Notes: generated by a model from the letters alone, not told the origin. 64,000 nucleotides of DNA from Methanoculleus receptaculi (GCF_033472595.1 NZ_CP137642.1:1178001-1242000), one strand, 5' to 3'. Shown: positions 26,078 through 35,030, numbered from the stretch's first letter. Made by a program: numbers and translations.

Positions 26078-29000
26078 TCAAGCACCTATTGCAGCAAGCG
26101 TGTCGGCATCGGTCATGTAGACCCAGTAGCCCTGCATAGGCTCCATCGTGCGTTCCTCACCGTGCCGGCCGGTGGCGCCCCGGATGATCGAGACCTCGTA
26201 TTCCTGGCTTTCTGCATCAAACCCAATCAGGGTTGTCCAGTGATCGCCCAGAGAGAGCAGGGTGTTTGCAGCGGACTCGGGAACGGTGTCGGTGAACCCG
26301 ATCGCGTTCCAGCCCTCGCCCAGGTCCTTTGTTGGCGGGGTTTCAGGTCCGGCCGGAGCAAATGTCAGGGGAACTGTACAGGTCTCGTTTGCATAGACCC
26401 AGACACCATCGAGCGGCTTGAAGGCATCGGCTGAGGCCGCTGCTTTCCACTCCTGTGTGAGCCCGTCGTAGAGCAGGATGGAGTGGCCGGCGGTATCGAC
26501 GCTGCCGTAGATGGCCGCGAATGTGTCTGAGCCATCCACGAGCCGTTTCGGCGTGGAGATGAAGTTCCAGCCCTCCTCAAGGCTGATCGTGGCGTTGGCT
26601 TCCGGGGGTTCCTCGACGACCGGCACACCGGTGAGCACGATCTCATCGATGCTCCCGACCCTCTGCTTGTTGGAGGTCAGGGCGGAGCCGACAAGTTTGA
26701 GCGGCCAGGTCTTGCCATCCTTTGGAAGCGGGGCGCCGTCGATCTCGTCGGCGACGATGATGTTGTTGTTCCGCGCAACAAACGAACTGTTGAATGTGGC
26801 GGAGAAGTCGTCATCGGTGCCCTTTGTGCCGTCAGCGCCGTAATCGATGACGGTCACGTTGTAGCCCGCCGCCGCGAGATCGTCACGGAATGGGTTTGTG
26901 CCGTAATCGTGCTTGTTTCCATCGTCAACCCAGCCACATAGGAGCCAGAGCGGCATCCCCGACCAGACACGCCCCTCATCATCCGTCCAGGTGGCACCGT
27001 GCCCGCCCATCGTGCAGGCTTTGCCCGACTCAAAGTAGGACCGGCTGATGGTGTCGGTGATGGCGCCTGTCAGGATGAGGTTCCAGTCCTCCCGTGCACC
27101 CGGCTTGATAGCGATGGTCGCGATATTTTTGTTGGATACACCGGCGGCCGAGGGATACTGAATGCCGCTGTCCCAGTAGTAGTGCCAGTAGTCTTCGGCG
27201 AGGCACGTCCGCATGTCGTCGTTTCCAAAGATTCCGTCTGAAGTGTTGAAGAAGAGGCGCGGGCCGTCACTGTAGTCGGGGACGTAGCCCCGCCCCTCCG
27301 CCCACCAGGCGACTATGGCCTCGCCCTGACGTTCGAGCGGTTCGTAGATGTTGGTGTAGTTGAGTTTGACCTTGTAGCCGTCGGAGGCTATGAGTTCGAT
27401 CTCACCACCCTCGGGGACGCCGCCGACAAGGTCGCAGAGGTCGCGGATCGCCGTTCCCTTCACGACGTTATCGACTTTGGCGGGGTCTACGTTGATGTCT
27501 TCTGCAGGGTTCCAGAGGTCATCTGGATCAAAGGTTGGGCCCTGGAACCTGAGTCGAACACCGTTATCCCCGCCGATGACGTCCAGATTTGCTTCCATCC
27601 ACTGGATGGTCTTTGTCGTCTCGTTTACAACGGTCACACCGTCCGAGGCGTAGCGGACGACCCGGATGGACGGGGGTTCCTCCGGCTCCTGGAAGTCGAC
27701 GAGCTGGATACGCTGGACGTTCCCGATACTCTTGCTCCCGGTTGCCCCCTCGCCGACGAGGCGGAGCGGATAGGCGCTCCCGGTGATCGGGGTGCCGTTG
27801 ACCATGTTTGCAACGATGTAGTTGTTCGGGTTTGTCAGGATATCCTGGCTTGAGAACTCCTTGCTGTAGGGGTTATCCCCGCCCGAAGAGACGATCACGG
27901 TATAACCGGCTTGGGCAAGCGCGTTGTTGAAGGCTCCTGAACCGTGCATGACGTCATCATCGACCCAGCCGCAGAGGACCTTCAGCGGGACGCCGCTCCA
28001 GGTGCTCACGCCGTCGTTGTAGGTCTTCGTGTGGTAGCCGCACGCTTCGAACTCTTCCTTCGTAAGAAGGTCCGTAACCTTTGGCCCCTCCAGGCTGAGC
28101 GTCCACTCCGACTCGGTGACCTCGTCGGGGAGGCCCTCGAGGATGATCGACGCGATGCTGCCGATCCTCTGTTTTCCGGAGGTCACGCCAGGCCCGACAA
28201 GTTTCAGCGGGGCGCCGTTATCCTCGGTGAGCGGTGCTGCGTTCATCTTGTTTGCAACGATGAACGAGTTGTTCCGGGCGATATCGGCGCTGTTGAAAGT
28301 GGCGGAAAAGCCGTCGGCCGCGCTCACGCGCACGGTGTAGCCCGCCGCCGCCCGTGTGTCGTTCAGCGTCCAGTGATTCCCGGTCGCCACGTCGTCTACA
28401 ACGGCTGCAAGATACCAGAGCGGGATACCCGTCCAGACCTGTTCGCTGCTATCGGTGTAACTCGTGCCGTGGCATTCAGCACCCTCCTCGAACTCGGCCT
28501 GTGTGAGTGTCCGGTTGAAAGCGCCGGAAAGCGTGATCTCCCAGCCTTCGGAGGGTTCGGAGAGGCCGATGAGTTCGATCTCGGCAATGCCGCCGATCTT
28601 CTGGCCGGCACTCACGTTGGGACCGATGAGCTGGAGCGGCCAGCAGGGTTTGTTCTTATCGCCGATGGTCTCCGGGAGCGACTCGCCGTTTAAGGTGTTT
28701 GCGACGATGATGCCATCGTTCCTCGCGATGCTTGCGCTATCAAAGTTGATAGAGTAGTTATCGCTTGAGGTGACCTTGATCGAGTAGCCCTCTGCGGCGA
28801 GGTCGTCGTTGAAAGCGCCGGGGCCGTGCCTCAGATCGTCATCGACAAGGCCGATGAGGTACCACAGGGGCATCCCGCTCCAGGCATCACCGTTATCGTC
28901 GGTGTATGTGGCGACATGTCCGCAGTTCACCCCGTCCTCAAAGTAGTCCTGGCCGACCTCCTCCGTTCGTGCACCGATGAGGCTGACGCTCCAGGTGGCC

Positions 29001-29794
29001 GGCTCGAGAGGTGTCTCATCGGAGTCCTCAAGACCCACGGTGATCGTGATCAGCGCTGTTGCGGTCTCCGGCGTCGGGTCACTGCCGTAGCAGAAGACAA
29101 CCTCATCACCTTCGGCAAGGGCGACGACGTTGATGGCGTCGCTTTGACTCTCGTAACCGTCCTTCAATACACCGTTGACGTAACACGCCCATTCGGCCGT
29201 TCTTTTGATGTAGAGGTAGCCATCGATATCATCTAGCAGGAGAACTCTATTATCATCTGCCCAGCGCTTGTCGGTGACGTTGTAGGTGAAACCCTTCTGT
29301 TCCGATACCTTCTGGAGGGCGCCAAGCGGGGTCCGGTTGCTGACGGTGTAGGTCACTCCGGAGTTGTAAGCGGTGCACTCGAAAGTGCCGTTATCCAGCG
29401 CAACCGTTCCGTTGAAAAGGACGGTCTCGCCAGAGAGGATGCCGATGGATTCGTCATCCGGTTCTTCTTCGGCCGTCACCATCGGTTCAACCGTTGGTGT
29501 CCCCTCTGGCTCTTCCCCGGTGGCTGCTGTCGGTTCAACCGTTGGTGTCCCCTCCGGCTCTTCCCCGGTGGCTGCTGTCGGTTCAACCGTTGGTGTCCCC
29601 TCCGGATCTTCCCCGATGGTTGCTGTCGGTTCATCGGTGGATGTCACTTCAGGGCCAGGATTGGTATTCGCTATACCATCTCCGGGGCTCACGTTCCCGC
29701 CCGGAAGAGTCTCCCCGACTGCCGGCAGCACCAGCAGTGAGCATAACAGCAGTACGAACAGAGCGTACTGAATCTTTTTCGGCTTTTCGTTCAT
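26078..29794 (-). CDS. Giant exported protein with five sulfite-oxidase-like domains and a DUF4430-like domain
   Basis: A 1238-residue secreted protein. Order: signal peptide; a Thr/Pro/Glu linker of three 16-residue repeats; a DUF4430-like domain (ECTAYNSGVTYTVSN to DEVVFCYGSDP), a family related to the corrinoid-binding end of transcobalamin. Five sulfite-oxidase-like domains follow; four share a Cys/His pair about 12-16 residues before a W-S/T-G-x-P-L motif (such as NCGHVATYTD and ACTMGGHGATWTD), while the fourth is the TTELHIV type seen next door. A GWNFISTP-type domain ends it, with no anchor. The start at 29794 (MNEKPKKIQYAL) begins a clean signal peptide; an earlier frame start at 29848 adds 18 residues. 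It is the first gene of the cluster. Confidence 0.78.
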   Translation of the reverse strand: MNEKPKKIQYALFVLLLCSLLVLPAVGETLPGGNVSPGDGIANTNPGPEVTSTDEPTATIGEDPEGTPTVEPTAATGEEPEGTPTVEPTAATGEEPEGTPTVEPMVTAEEEPDDESIGILSGETVLFNGTVALDNGTFECTAYNSGVTYTVSNRTPLGALQKVSEQKGFTYNVTDKRWADDNRVLLLDDIDGYLYIKRTAEWACYVNGVLKDGYESQSDAINVVALAEGDEVVFCYGSDPTPETATALITITVGLEDSDETPLEPATWSVSLIGARTEEVGQDYFEDGVNCGHVATYTDDNGDAWSGMPLWYLIGLVDDDLRHGPGAFNDDLAAEGYSIKVTSSDNYSINFDSASIARNDGIIVANTLNGESLPETIGDKNKPCWPLQLIGPNVSAGQKIGGIAEIELIGLSEPSEGWEITLSGAFNRTLTQAEFEEGAECHGTSYTDSSEQVWTGIPLWYLAAVVDDVATGNHWTLNDTRAAAGYTVRVSAADGFSATFNSADIARNNSFIVANKMNAAPLTEDNGAPLKLVGPGVTSGKQRIGSIASIILEGLPDEVTESEWTLSLEGPKVTDLLTKEEFEACGYHTKTYNDGVSTWSGVPLKVLCGWVDDDVMHGSGAFNNALAQAGYTVIVSSGGDNPYSKEFSSQDILTNPNNYIVANMVNGTPITGSAYPLRLVGEGATGSKSIGNVQRIQLVDFQEPEEPPSIRVVRYASDGVTVVNETTKTIQWMEANLDVIGGDNGVRLRFQGPTFDPDDLWNPAEDINVDPAKVDNVVKGTAIRDLCDLVGGVPEGGEIELIASDGYKVKLNYTNIYEPLERQGEAIVAWWAEGRGYVPDYSDGPRLFFNTSDGIFGNDDMRTCLAEDYWHYYWDSGIQYPSAAGVSNKNIATIAIKPGAREDWNLILTGAITDTISRSYFESGKACTMGGHGATWTDDEGRVWSGMPLWLLCGWVDDGNKHDYGTNPFRDDLAAAGYNVTVIDYGADGTKGTDDDFSATFNSSFVARNNNIIVADEIDGAPLPKDGKTWPLKLVGSALTSNKQRVGSIDEIVLTGVPVVEEPPEANATISLEEGWNFISTPKRLVDGSDTFAAIYGSVDTAGHSILLYDGLTQEWKAAASADAFKPLDGVWVYANETCTVPLTFAPAGPETPPTKDLGEGWNAIGFTDTVPESAANTLLSLGDHWTTLIGFDAESQEYEVSIIRGATGRHGEERTMEPMQGYWVYMTDADTLAAIGA
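26092..26588 (-). repeat. Near-identical 497-bp block, copy 2
   Basis: Partner of 23533-24029 at a constant offset of 2559 bp. It lies at the 3' end of the giant gene, as copy 1 lies at the 3' end of its own gene. Confidence 0.85.
29484..29627 (-). repeat. Three tandem 48-bp repeats in the surface giant
   Basis: Units start at 29484, 29532 and 29580, with a partial fourth at 29628. Each codes for 16 residues (GTPTVEPTAATGEEPE or a close variant). The in-frame unit length means copy number changes would lengthen the linker without breaking the protein. Confidence 0.9.
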
Positions 29795-29872
29795 GGAATC
29801 AACCTTTCGTAAGTCATCCCCTTCCCCGGACTTATTCCGGAAAAGCAACGACTTAGACTGGAACCGGCGTAC

Positions 29873-29884
29873 GTAAATATTTTA
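29873..29884 (-). promoter_or_regulatory. TATA-box promoter of the surface cluster
   Basis: On the minus strand TGTAAAATATTTACG, an AT-rich box about 85 bp before the ATG at 29794, would give a leader of roughly 55 bases. It is directly next to two palindromes upstream. Confidence 0.4.
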
Positions 29885-29885
29885 C

Positions 29886-29911
29886 AGTTAATTAACTACC
29901 TTAAGTTAACT
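29886..29911. promoter_or_regulatory. Two nested AGTTAA palindromes, possible operator
   Basis: AGTTAATTAACT (29886-29897) and AGTTAACT (29904-29911) are both perfect palindromes sharing the AGTTAA half-site, 6 bp apart. They sit just upstream of the surface-cluster TATA box and about 105-130 bp before cas1, so they could serve either gene. Confidence 0.4.
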
Positions 29912-30015
29912 AGAATGCGCTACTACCCGCCGGGCACCATAAACACCTTCCATATCCGGCCAATCGATGCATTAATCACCCAAAACTCCCCAATACTCCT
30001 TTCCGGGGTGCGTCG

Positions 30016-30954
30016 ATGACAGAGGCAGGAACCTGGCTCCCTGTATTCGGGTATGGGGGGCACATCAAGGCAACGACACAGGAGGTCATCATATCACGCG
30101 GGAGCAAGACCTCTCGTTACCCTCTTGAGAGGGTGAGCCACCTCCTGATCGTCGGCGGGCATACCCTCCATACCTCGGCGGTGACAAACCTCCTCAAATC
30201 CGGCGCTGCAATCACGTTCTTCGATATCGACGGCACGCCCGTCGGCTATCTCTACCCATACGGCTACCGGCCGGACGAGGCTGTAAGGCTTGCCCAGGAA
30301 CGGGCCGCACCACACAGGTTTGCCCAGCCGCTTGCCATGGCCGCTCTCCAGTCCAGGCTCCTCCTCCTTGGAGAACTCTCTGACCGCGGCGGCGGTGAGG
30401 CCATATTTTATGCAGGGGAACTCGAGTTCCTCCACCAGGTCAGGGAGGAGCTCGAGATCTCGGTCACGATGGATGAACTGCGGAGGCTCTCGCGCCTCAC
30501 CACCGACATGTACTACGAGATCCTGGCCCGCACCGTCCCGCCTGAACTCGGGTTCCGGCGCAGGACGACTCCCCCGCACACCGATCCCGTCAACACAATG
30601 TTCTCGCTCGGTTACGCGATGCTGTATGGAAACTGCTGCGTCTCGGTGGTCGGAGCGCACCTCAATCCCGACCGGGGCATGCTCCATGAAGGCCCCGGTG
30701 GTCTGGTGTATGACCTCATCGAACCGCAGAAAGCCTCAATGATAGACCGGGTCGTCCTTCGCTTTGCAGGGGAGGAGGTATCCACTGACGATTACGAGTG
30801 CGGGGAGAAGAGGTGCTACCTCGATCCGGCTATTGTGAACCGGCTGAGCGAAGCACTCCGCGATTCCATCGATCAGGATCGTCTTGATGCCCAGGTCAGA
30901 ATCCTGCGCGACGCCCTCCTCTCAAATGCCGGGTTTCAGGTGCTCTACAGGTAG
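30016..30954 (+). CDS. cas1: Stand-alone Cas1 family protein, catalytic glutamate apparently replaced
   Basis: A 312-residue Cas1. The N-terminal beta domain includes SHLLIVGGHTLHTSAV, and the helical domain has NTMFSLGYAMLYGNCCVSVVG, HLNPDRGMLHEG and LVYDLIEPQK. The metal ligands in known Cas1 are Glu, His and Asp. His224 and Asp233 are present, but the place of the glutamate (pattern E-G-x-x-x-R-x-Y) reads LSRLTTDMYYEIL, giving Ser159 there. No cas2, other cas gene or repeat array is nearby, and no casposon polymerase or terminal repeats. It is therefore a solo Cas1, probably not a normal spacer integrase. It converges with acylphosphatase, overlapping by 10 bp. Confidence 0.88.
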   Translation: MTEAGTWLPVFGYGGHIKATTQEVIISRGSKTSRYPLERVSHLLIVGGHTLHTSAVTNLLKSGAAITFFDIDGTPVGYLYPYGYRPDEAVRLAQERAAPHRFAQPLAMAALQSRLLLLGELSDRGGGEAIFYAGELEFLHQVREELEISVTMDELRRLSRLTTDMYYEILARTVPPELGFRRRTTPPHTDPVNTMFSLGYAMLYGNCCVSVVGAHLNPDRGMLHEGPGGLVYDLIEPQKASMIDRVVLRFAGEEVSTDDYECGEKRCYLDPAIVNRLSEALRDSIDQDRLDAQVRILRDALLSNAGFQVLYR

Positions 30955-31226
30955 TAACCGCTCCGCTGGATGCTGAACTCTGAGAAGTTGACCAGCGGGA
31001 TCTCCCGCTGGACGATCTCCCTGATTATGACATGCGGGCAACTGTAGAGCATGGAGACGAACTTATCCAGGATGCCCGGTTCGGCGGTTGCGATAATTCG
31101 CACCCTGCCGTCCGGGAGGTTCATCACCTCACCCACGACACCGAGATTGGTGGCGATCCTTTTGACGCATGCGCGAAAACCGATACCCTGAACCCGTCCT
31201 GCAACGCTGATCTCGATCGTCTTCAC
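30945..31226 (-). CDS. acyP: Acylphosphatase
   Basis: Hydrolyses carboxyl-phosphate bonds of small acyl phosphates. The 93-residue protein has the signature GRVQGIGFRACVKRIA, with the phosphate-binding arginine, and EVMNLPDGRVRIIA, with the catalytic asparagine. The GTG start overlaps the stop of the 1185-residue helical protein gene as GTGA, so it is translated from the same message. Its 3' end overlaps the convergent cas1 gene by 10 bp. Confidence 0.93.
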   Translation of the reverse strand: MKTIEISVAGRVQGIGFRACVKRIATNLGVVGEVMNLPDGRVRIIATAEPGILDKFVSMLYSCPHVIIREIVQREIPLVNFSEFSIQRSGYYL

Positions 31227-34200
31227 AGCCAGTACTCCTGAATGATCCCTATGGACATATCCAGTTCGTCATATATCGATTCTCGTGTTGCCCGGTCACG
31301 GATGTTCAGCACCTCGTTCACCGCCAGATCCAGAAGATTGCCAGCGCGGTCCTCGTAACGCGCCGCATGGAGACGGCAGGCCATATCTCCGAGCGCAATC
31401 GCCCGCCGGGAGAGAGGCCTGATCTTGCCAGCCTCATCCAGTGCACAGCGAAGCATCCTCTCTGCGATCTCGTGCTGCCCGGCGTCACGGGCGAAGACGT
31501 AGACCTCGGTGTAATAGATCGCCCTCTTCATCCGGTCGGGCGCTGCGCCTATCGCGCGGTCGAGTGCGGCCATATCCTTTCTGGTGCAGTCGCCACGCCG
31601 CAACCGCTCGCGGAAGTCCAGGACGCTGCCATAGACCGTACCATCCCATGACCTGGGCGCGAGATTATCGTTCTGGACCATCAGGATATAGCGGACTCTC
31701 TCATCCTCGATTGCTGAGGCGATAGCGGTTGCCCGTTCCATGGCGGATATGCTCCCGGTTGTGCGGTAGAGGTGGTAAAGCATCCCGGCCATCCGCAGTT
31801 GCGTCATGGCGGTGATGAACGGAATCCGGATGGAACCGGCGGTTCTCTCCATGCTCTCAAGGATCAGTTCGATCGCATCCTCATCGCCGGATCTCCCGAC
31901 AAACCGCGCCGCATAAAAGAGCATCGGGAGTCTGGCGTAAACAGAGGGTATGCCTGCTACGGCCTGGCAGATCATCGAGACGACCTCCTTTCTCACCGCA
32001 GGTTCGTCGGCCATATCATAGACCGCCGAAAGCGCGTCCACGCGGTCGATCGGGTCTTCGATCCTCCGGGCCTGCTCGATGGCCCAATCGAGGTCTTTCT
32101 TCCCATCGGTTGCAGCACAGATCTCCCTGAAGGCATAGACCAGATGCTTTCTGACGAGATCCTCCCTCTCCTCTCCTGCAGACCCAACCATCTTTTCCGC
32201 TTCAGCGAGGTAGTCTCTGGCCGCTCTGTGGTCGAGTGCGGCCATAAGACCTGCCAGGTCGGAGAGCATGATCAGACGAACCGCCGGGTCAGGGATCTCA
32301 TCGATCGTCTCATGGAGCCTCCTTATGATACTCTCGGCCCGCTCTGCCTCGCCGAGGACGAGGTAGGCGCTTGCAACCCGGTAGATGCCGGAGTAGCGCG
32401 AATAGAGATCGGCTGTGTGCTTGAAGAGGCGGTGCATAAGGTCGAGGACGGGGGGTGAAGCCGTAGCCCCATCGATCCCCTCAAGGAGGTACGCCGTCGC
32501 ATCATAGGGGTTGGCGGAGTCAAACTCCTGTGTCTGCTCTGTGAAGGGCGTGAGGATCCTCTGGATCATCGCGGTCCGCTCATGCTCGTTCTCGTTCTCC
32601 AGCGAGAACAGAGCCATAGGGATCACAAGGACGGCATCCCTGGAGTCCTGCATCTGTTTGAGCATGATATCGATGCAGTCTGTTATCCTGATCTGGATCT
32701 CCGACGGCGGTGCCCCCGTCTTCAGGAGGGTGAGCGCGGTCTCGAAGGGTTCAAGGATACCCTCAAATGACCCCGGTATGACACCGGAGTGGCAGTCCAC
32801 GATCCGGGTACAACCGACCCGGATGTAACCCTCGATGAGGGTCTCGAGGAGGTGCTGTAGGTGGGGATCAGGGTTTTGAACCAGGGTCCGGGCGGCTTCA
32901 TCAAGCGCCTGGAGTGAACGGTGCTTGACGCCATAGGTGACCAGTCCCTGGACGATGCTCTCGATCGTGGCCATACACTGATCAGGCGCAAGGAGAGATG
33001 TCGAGAGGATCCGCATACTCTGGAGCAGGTCGGGGTCGTCTTCCCGGATGGCAAGCGCGGCCACGTGGTTCACGATATCGGCAAGCGCACCGGCCCGCCT
33101 CTTCTGTTCCACGACCTCGCAGGCGAGAGCGGTTGAGTCCTGGAGAAGGCGGCGGTCGTTCCTGGCGGCGCCGATCCGTGCCATCTCAACTGCGATCTTT
33201 GAGAACGCCTCGTCACGCAGACCCGGATCCACGATCTGGTTCAGGAGGTCCAGCAGTGCAGCAGGCCCTCTCTCCTGGACGAAACCGCGCTCGAGCAGAA
33301 TGCTGCCGCACTCGAGTAGGAGCCTGTCCTGTGATTGGTGCACCGCTGCGAGTTCCTTTATGGCCGGCATATGCCCGGCAACCTCATCGAGACTGCACTC
33401 CCTGCAGAACCCGGTCACCGCCTGCTGGATCAGTGGGTCGGCGATCCCGGTCCCCTCTCCGGCGAGGAGGTTCTCGCGTATGAACCCTATCTCATTGCGG
33501 TGGATACCTTCTATGATCAGTTTGATGCTGGTCCTGAACAACGCCGGGGTCTCATGCGGGTTACCCGCTTTCTTCAGGACGAGAACCGCCTGCCGGAAGT
33601 CGCCCACCCGGTATAGAGTCTCGCTGATCTGGTGGTAAAGCGTGGCGGCCTTTGCCTTATCGCTGCAGTCATCTACCAGCGGCAGGATGTTATGGAGAAC
33701 AGCCGGGTTGCCGCTCCTGGTGGCGATGGTGATCCCGGCGCTGACGATACCTTCGATTGGTGGCAGGGTGCTGTTCTCATTGCGGGCGACAAACTCAAAC
33801 ACCTTCTCAAAGAACCATCCATCGCCACTCCGCTCCGCCTTGGCCAGGAGTTCATGGGCGATTATCCTGGCTGTCCAGGGGTTTTTAGCGGCAAGTTCCA
33901 CGACCTGTCTGTATGCATCTTCCCTGTCCTGGTGGTGGTCGAGGAGTTCTCCGGTCAGTCTCGCCACGATCTCTGCCAGCCGTTCCTGCCGGGTCTTGCG
34001 AAGCGAGTCCAGGATATTCTTTATATCAGCGATCTCTGCTTTGAGGGGAGATCTCCAGGCGGCGTTCACGATACCGGAGATGGTGCTGATGCGCTGGACC
34101 TTCTGGTCTATTCCGGCGGCAACAGATAGCCCCTGGATCAGGAGGTCAGGGTCATCCGAAACCATACCAACGGCGGCAATCGCCCGGGCCAATCCAGCGC

Positions 34201-34780
34201 GGAGCCTGGATCGCTCTGAAAGGGTTTTGATCTCGGGGAGCATTGCGAGAACGCCATGCAGGATCTCGATGTTGCGATGCTCCTCGCCGTAGTGGATCAG
34301 CAGGGGGATGGTCTCGGATAGGATCTCCGAGCGGTATTTGCGGATGCTGATGGCTTCGAGGGTTTTTTGCGCTGTCTCGATGTACTGCTTCTTCCCCGTA
34401 TCCATTGCGAGAAGAACAAGGTCACGTGAGATCCTGGCGAGCAGTGCTGATTGCTGGCCTTTGCGGTTGAGCTTGCCGGCAAGGGCAAATACGGCAGAAA
34501 ACCAGGCTTCGTCTGCGGTATCGATGTACCGGGCTATGGCGCGGCGGGATGCCTCGATAACCTCTTCATCTGTCGGTTCGGTGATCAGGTTCAGTATACG
34601 TGGATCTCCTCTCTCAAAAGCCGCTCTGGTGATAGCGGCGTTCACCTGCGCATAGAGCGGCTGCTTTCCTTTCCGTGTGCGTGTCGTCGAGATCTCGCGG
34701 AGAGCTTCTTTGAGTTCAAGGGGGTTGCCGGAGGTTACGGCGGATTTTACCCTCTCCTCTATCGGTATGCTCTTATCCAT
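31223..34780 (-). CDS. Very large alpha-helical repeat protein of unknown function
   Basis: A 1185-residue soluble protein without signal peptide, membrane segment or catalytic motif I recognise. The whole length is amphipathic helices in pairs, with recurring A-x-A-x-x-x-G-D and R-x-x-x-L spacing (for example LARAIAAVGMVSDDPDLLIQGL and YRVGDFRQAVLVLKKAGNPHETPALF), as in tetratricopeptide or HEAT-type solenoids. It carries phrases such as DDPDLLQSM and RNDRRLLQDS at intervals, suggesting old internal duplications. The start at 34780 (MDKSIPIEERVKSAV) was chosen; a TTG at 34831 is possible. It is coupled to acylphosphatase downstream. A scaffold is the likeliest role, but this is inference. 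Confidence 0.75.
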   Translation of the reverse strand: MDKSIPIEERVKSAVTSGNPLELKEALREISTTRTRKGKQPLYAQVNAAITRAAFERGDPRILNLITEPTDEEVIEASRRAIARYIDTADEAWFSAVFALAGKLNRKGQQSALLARISRDLVLLAMDTGKKQYIETAQKTLEAISIRKYRSEILSETIPLLIHYGEEHRNIEILHGVLAMLPEIKTLSERSRLRAGLARAIAAVGMVSDDPDLLIQGLSVAAGIDQKVQRISTISGIVNAAWRSPLKAEIADIKNILDSLRKTRQERLAEIVARLTGELLDHHQDREDAYRQVVELAAKNPWTARIIAHELLAKAERSGDGWFFEKVFEFVARNENSTLPPIEGIVSAGITIATRSGNPAVLHNILPLVDDCSDKAKAATLYHQISETLYRVGDFRQAVLVLKKAGNPHETPALFRTSIKLIIEGIHRNEIGFIRENLLAGEGTGIADPLIQQAVTGFCRECSLDEVAGHMPAIKELAAVHQSQDRLLLECGSILLERGFVQERGPAALLDLLNQIVDPGLRDEAFSKIAVEMARIGAARNDRRLLQDSTALACEVVEQKRRAGALADIVNHVAALAIREDDPDLLQSMRILSTSLLAPDQCMATIESIVQGLVTYGVKHRSLQALDEAARTLVQNPDPHLQHLLETLIEGYIRVGCTRIVDCHSGVIPGSFEGILEPFETALTLLKTGAPPSEIQIRITDCIDIMLKQMQDSRDAVLVIPMALFSLENENEHERTAMIQRILTPFTEQTQEFDSANPYDATAYLLEGIDGATASPPVLDLMHRLFKHTADLYSRYSGIYRVASAYLVLGEAERAESIIRRLHETIDEIPDPAVRLIMLSDLAGLMAALDHRAARDYLAEAEKMVGSAGEEREDLVRKHLVYAFREICAATDGKKDLDWAIEQARRIEDPIDRVDALSAVYDMADEPAVRKEVVSMICQAVAGIPSVYARLPMLFYAARFVGRSGDEDAIELILESMERTAGSIRIPFITAMTQLRMAGMLYHLYRTTGSISAMERATAIASAIEDERVRYILMVQNDNLAPRSWDGTVYGSVLDFRERLRRGDCTRKDMAALDRAIGAAPDRMKRAIYYTEVYVFARDAGQHEIAERMLRCALDEAGKIRPLSRRAIALGDMACRLHAARYEDRAGNLLDLAVNEVLNIRDRATRESIYDELDMSIGIIQEYWL

Positions 34781-34846
34781 CTTATCCAGCGGCCTCCCGT
34801 GGTATACCCTGCACACCCCATCACCAAGCAATAGGATTGTTGCACC

Positions 34847-34862
34847 TCTATATAAATTTTAT
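34847..34862 (-). promoter_or_regulatory. TATA-box promoter of the helical protein gene
   Basis: On the minus strand AAATTTATATAGAGG lies about 70 bp before the ATG at 34780. A transcript start near 34827 would rule out the TTG at 34831 and leave a leader of about 47 bases. Confidence 0.45.
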
Positions 34863-34999
34863 TTCCTGATGTTCTATAATATTTCACGTTATGGGCAATT
34901 TAGTAACTAAAATGTCCGGACTGCATGGAGATTAATGACAGGTATATCTCAGTGGTAAAATATTTTTCTCAATATACCTGCTGTTGAAATGCGGGCATC

Positions 35000-35030
35000 A
35001 AACCAGTAGCCTGCTTCCCGGTTTGATAAA
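35000..35030. repeat. ATCAAACC hairpin, copy 1
   Basis: ATCAAACC, 15 bases, then GGTTTGAT. The same 8-base stem with a different loop recurs near 38290-38320, and a single GGTTTGATG half occurs near 13280. Stem conservation with loop change suggests a structured element. Confidence 0.45.

Noticed and set aside
29800-31300. CRISPR array beside cas1
   Set aside because: No regularly spaced direct repeats are present on either side; only short palindromes near 29.9 kb.
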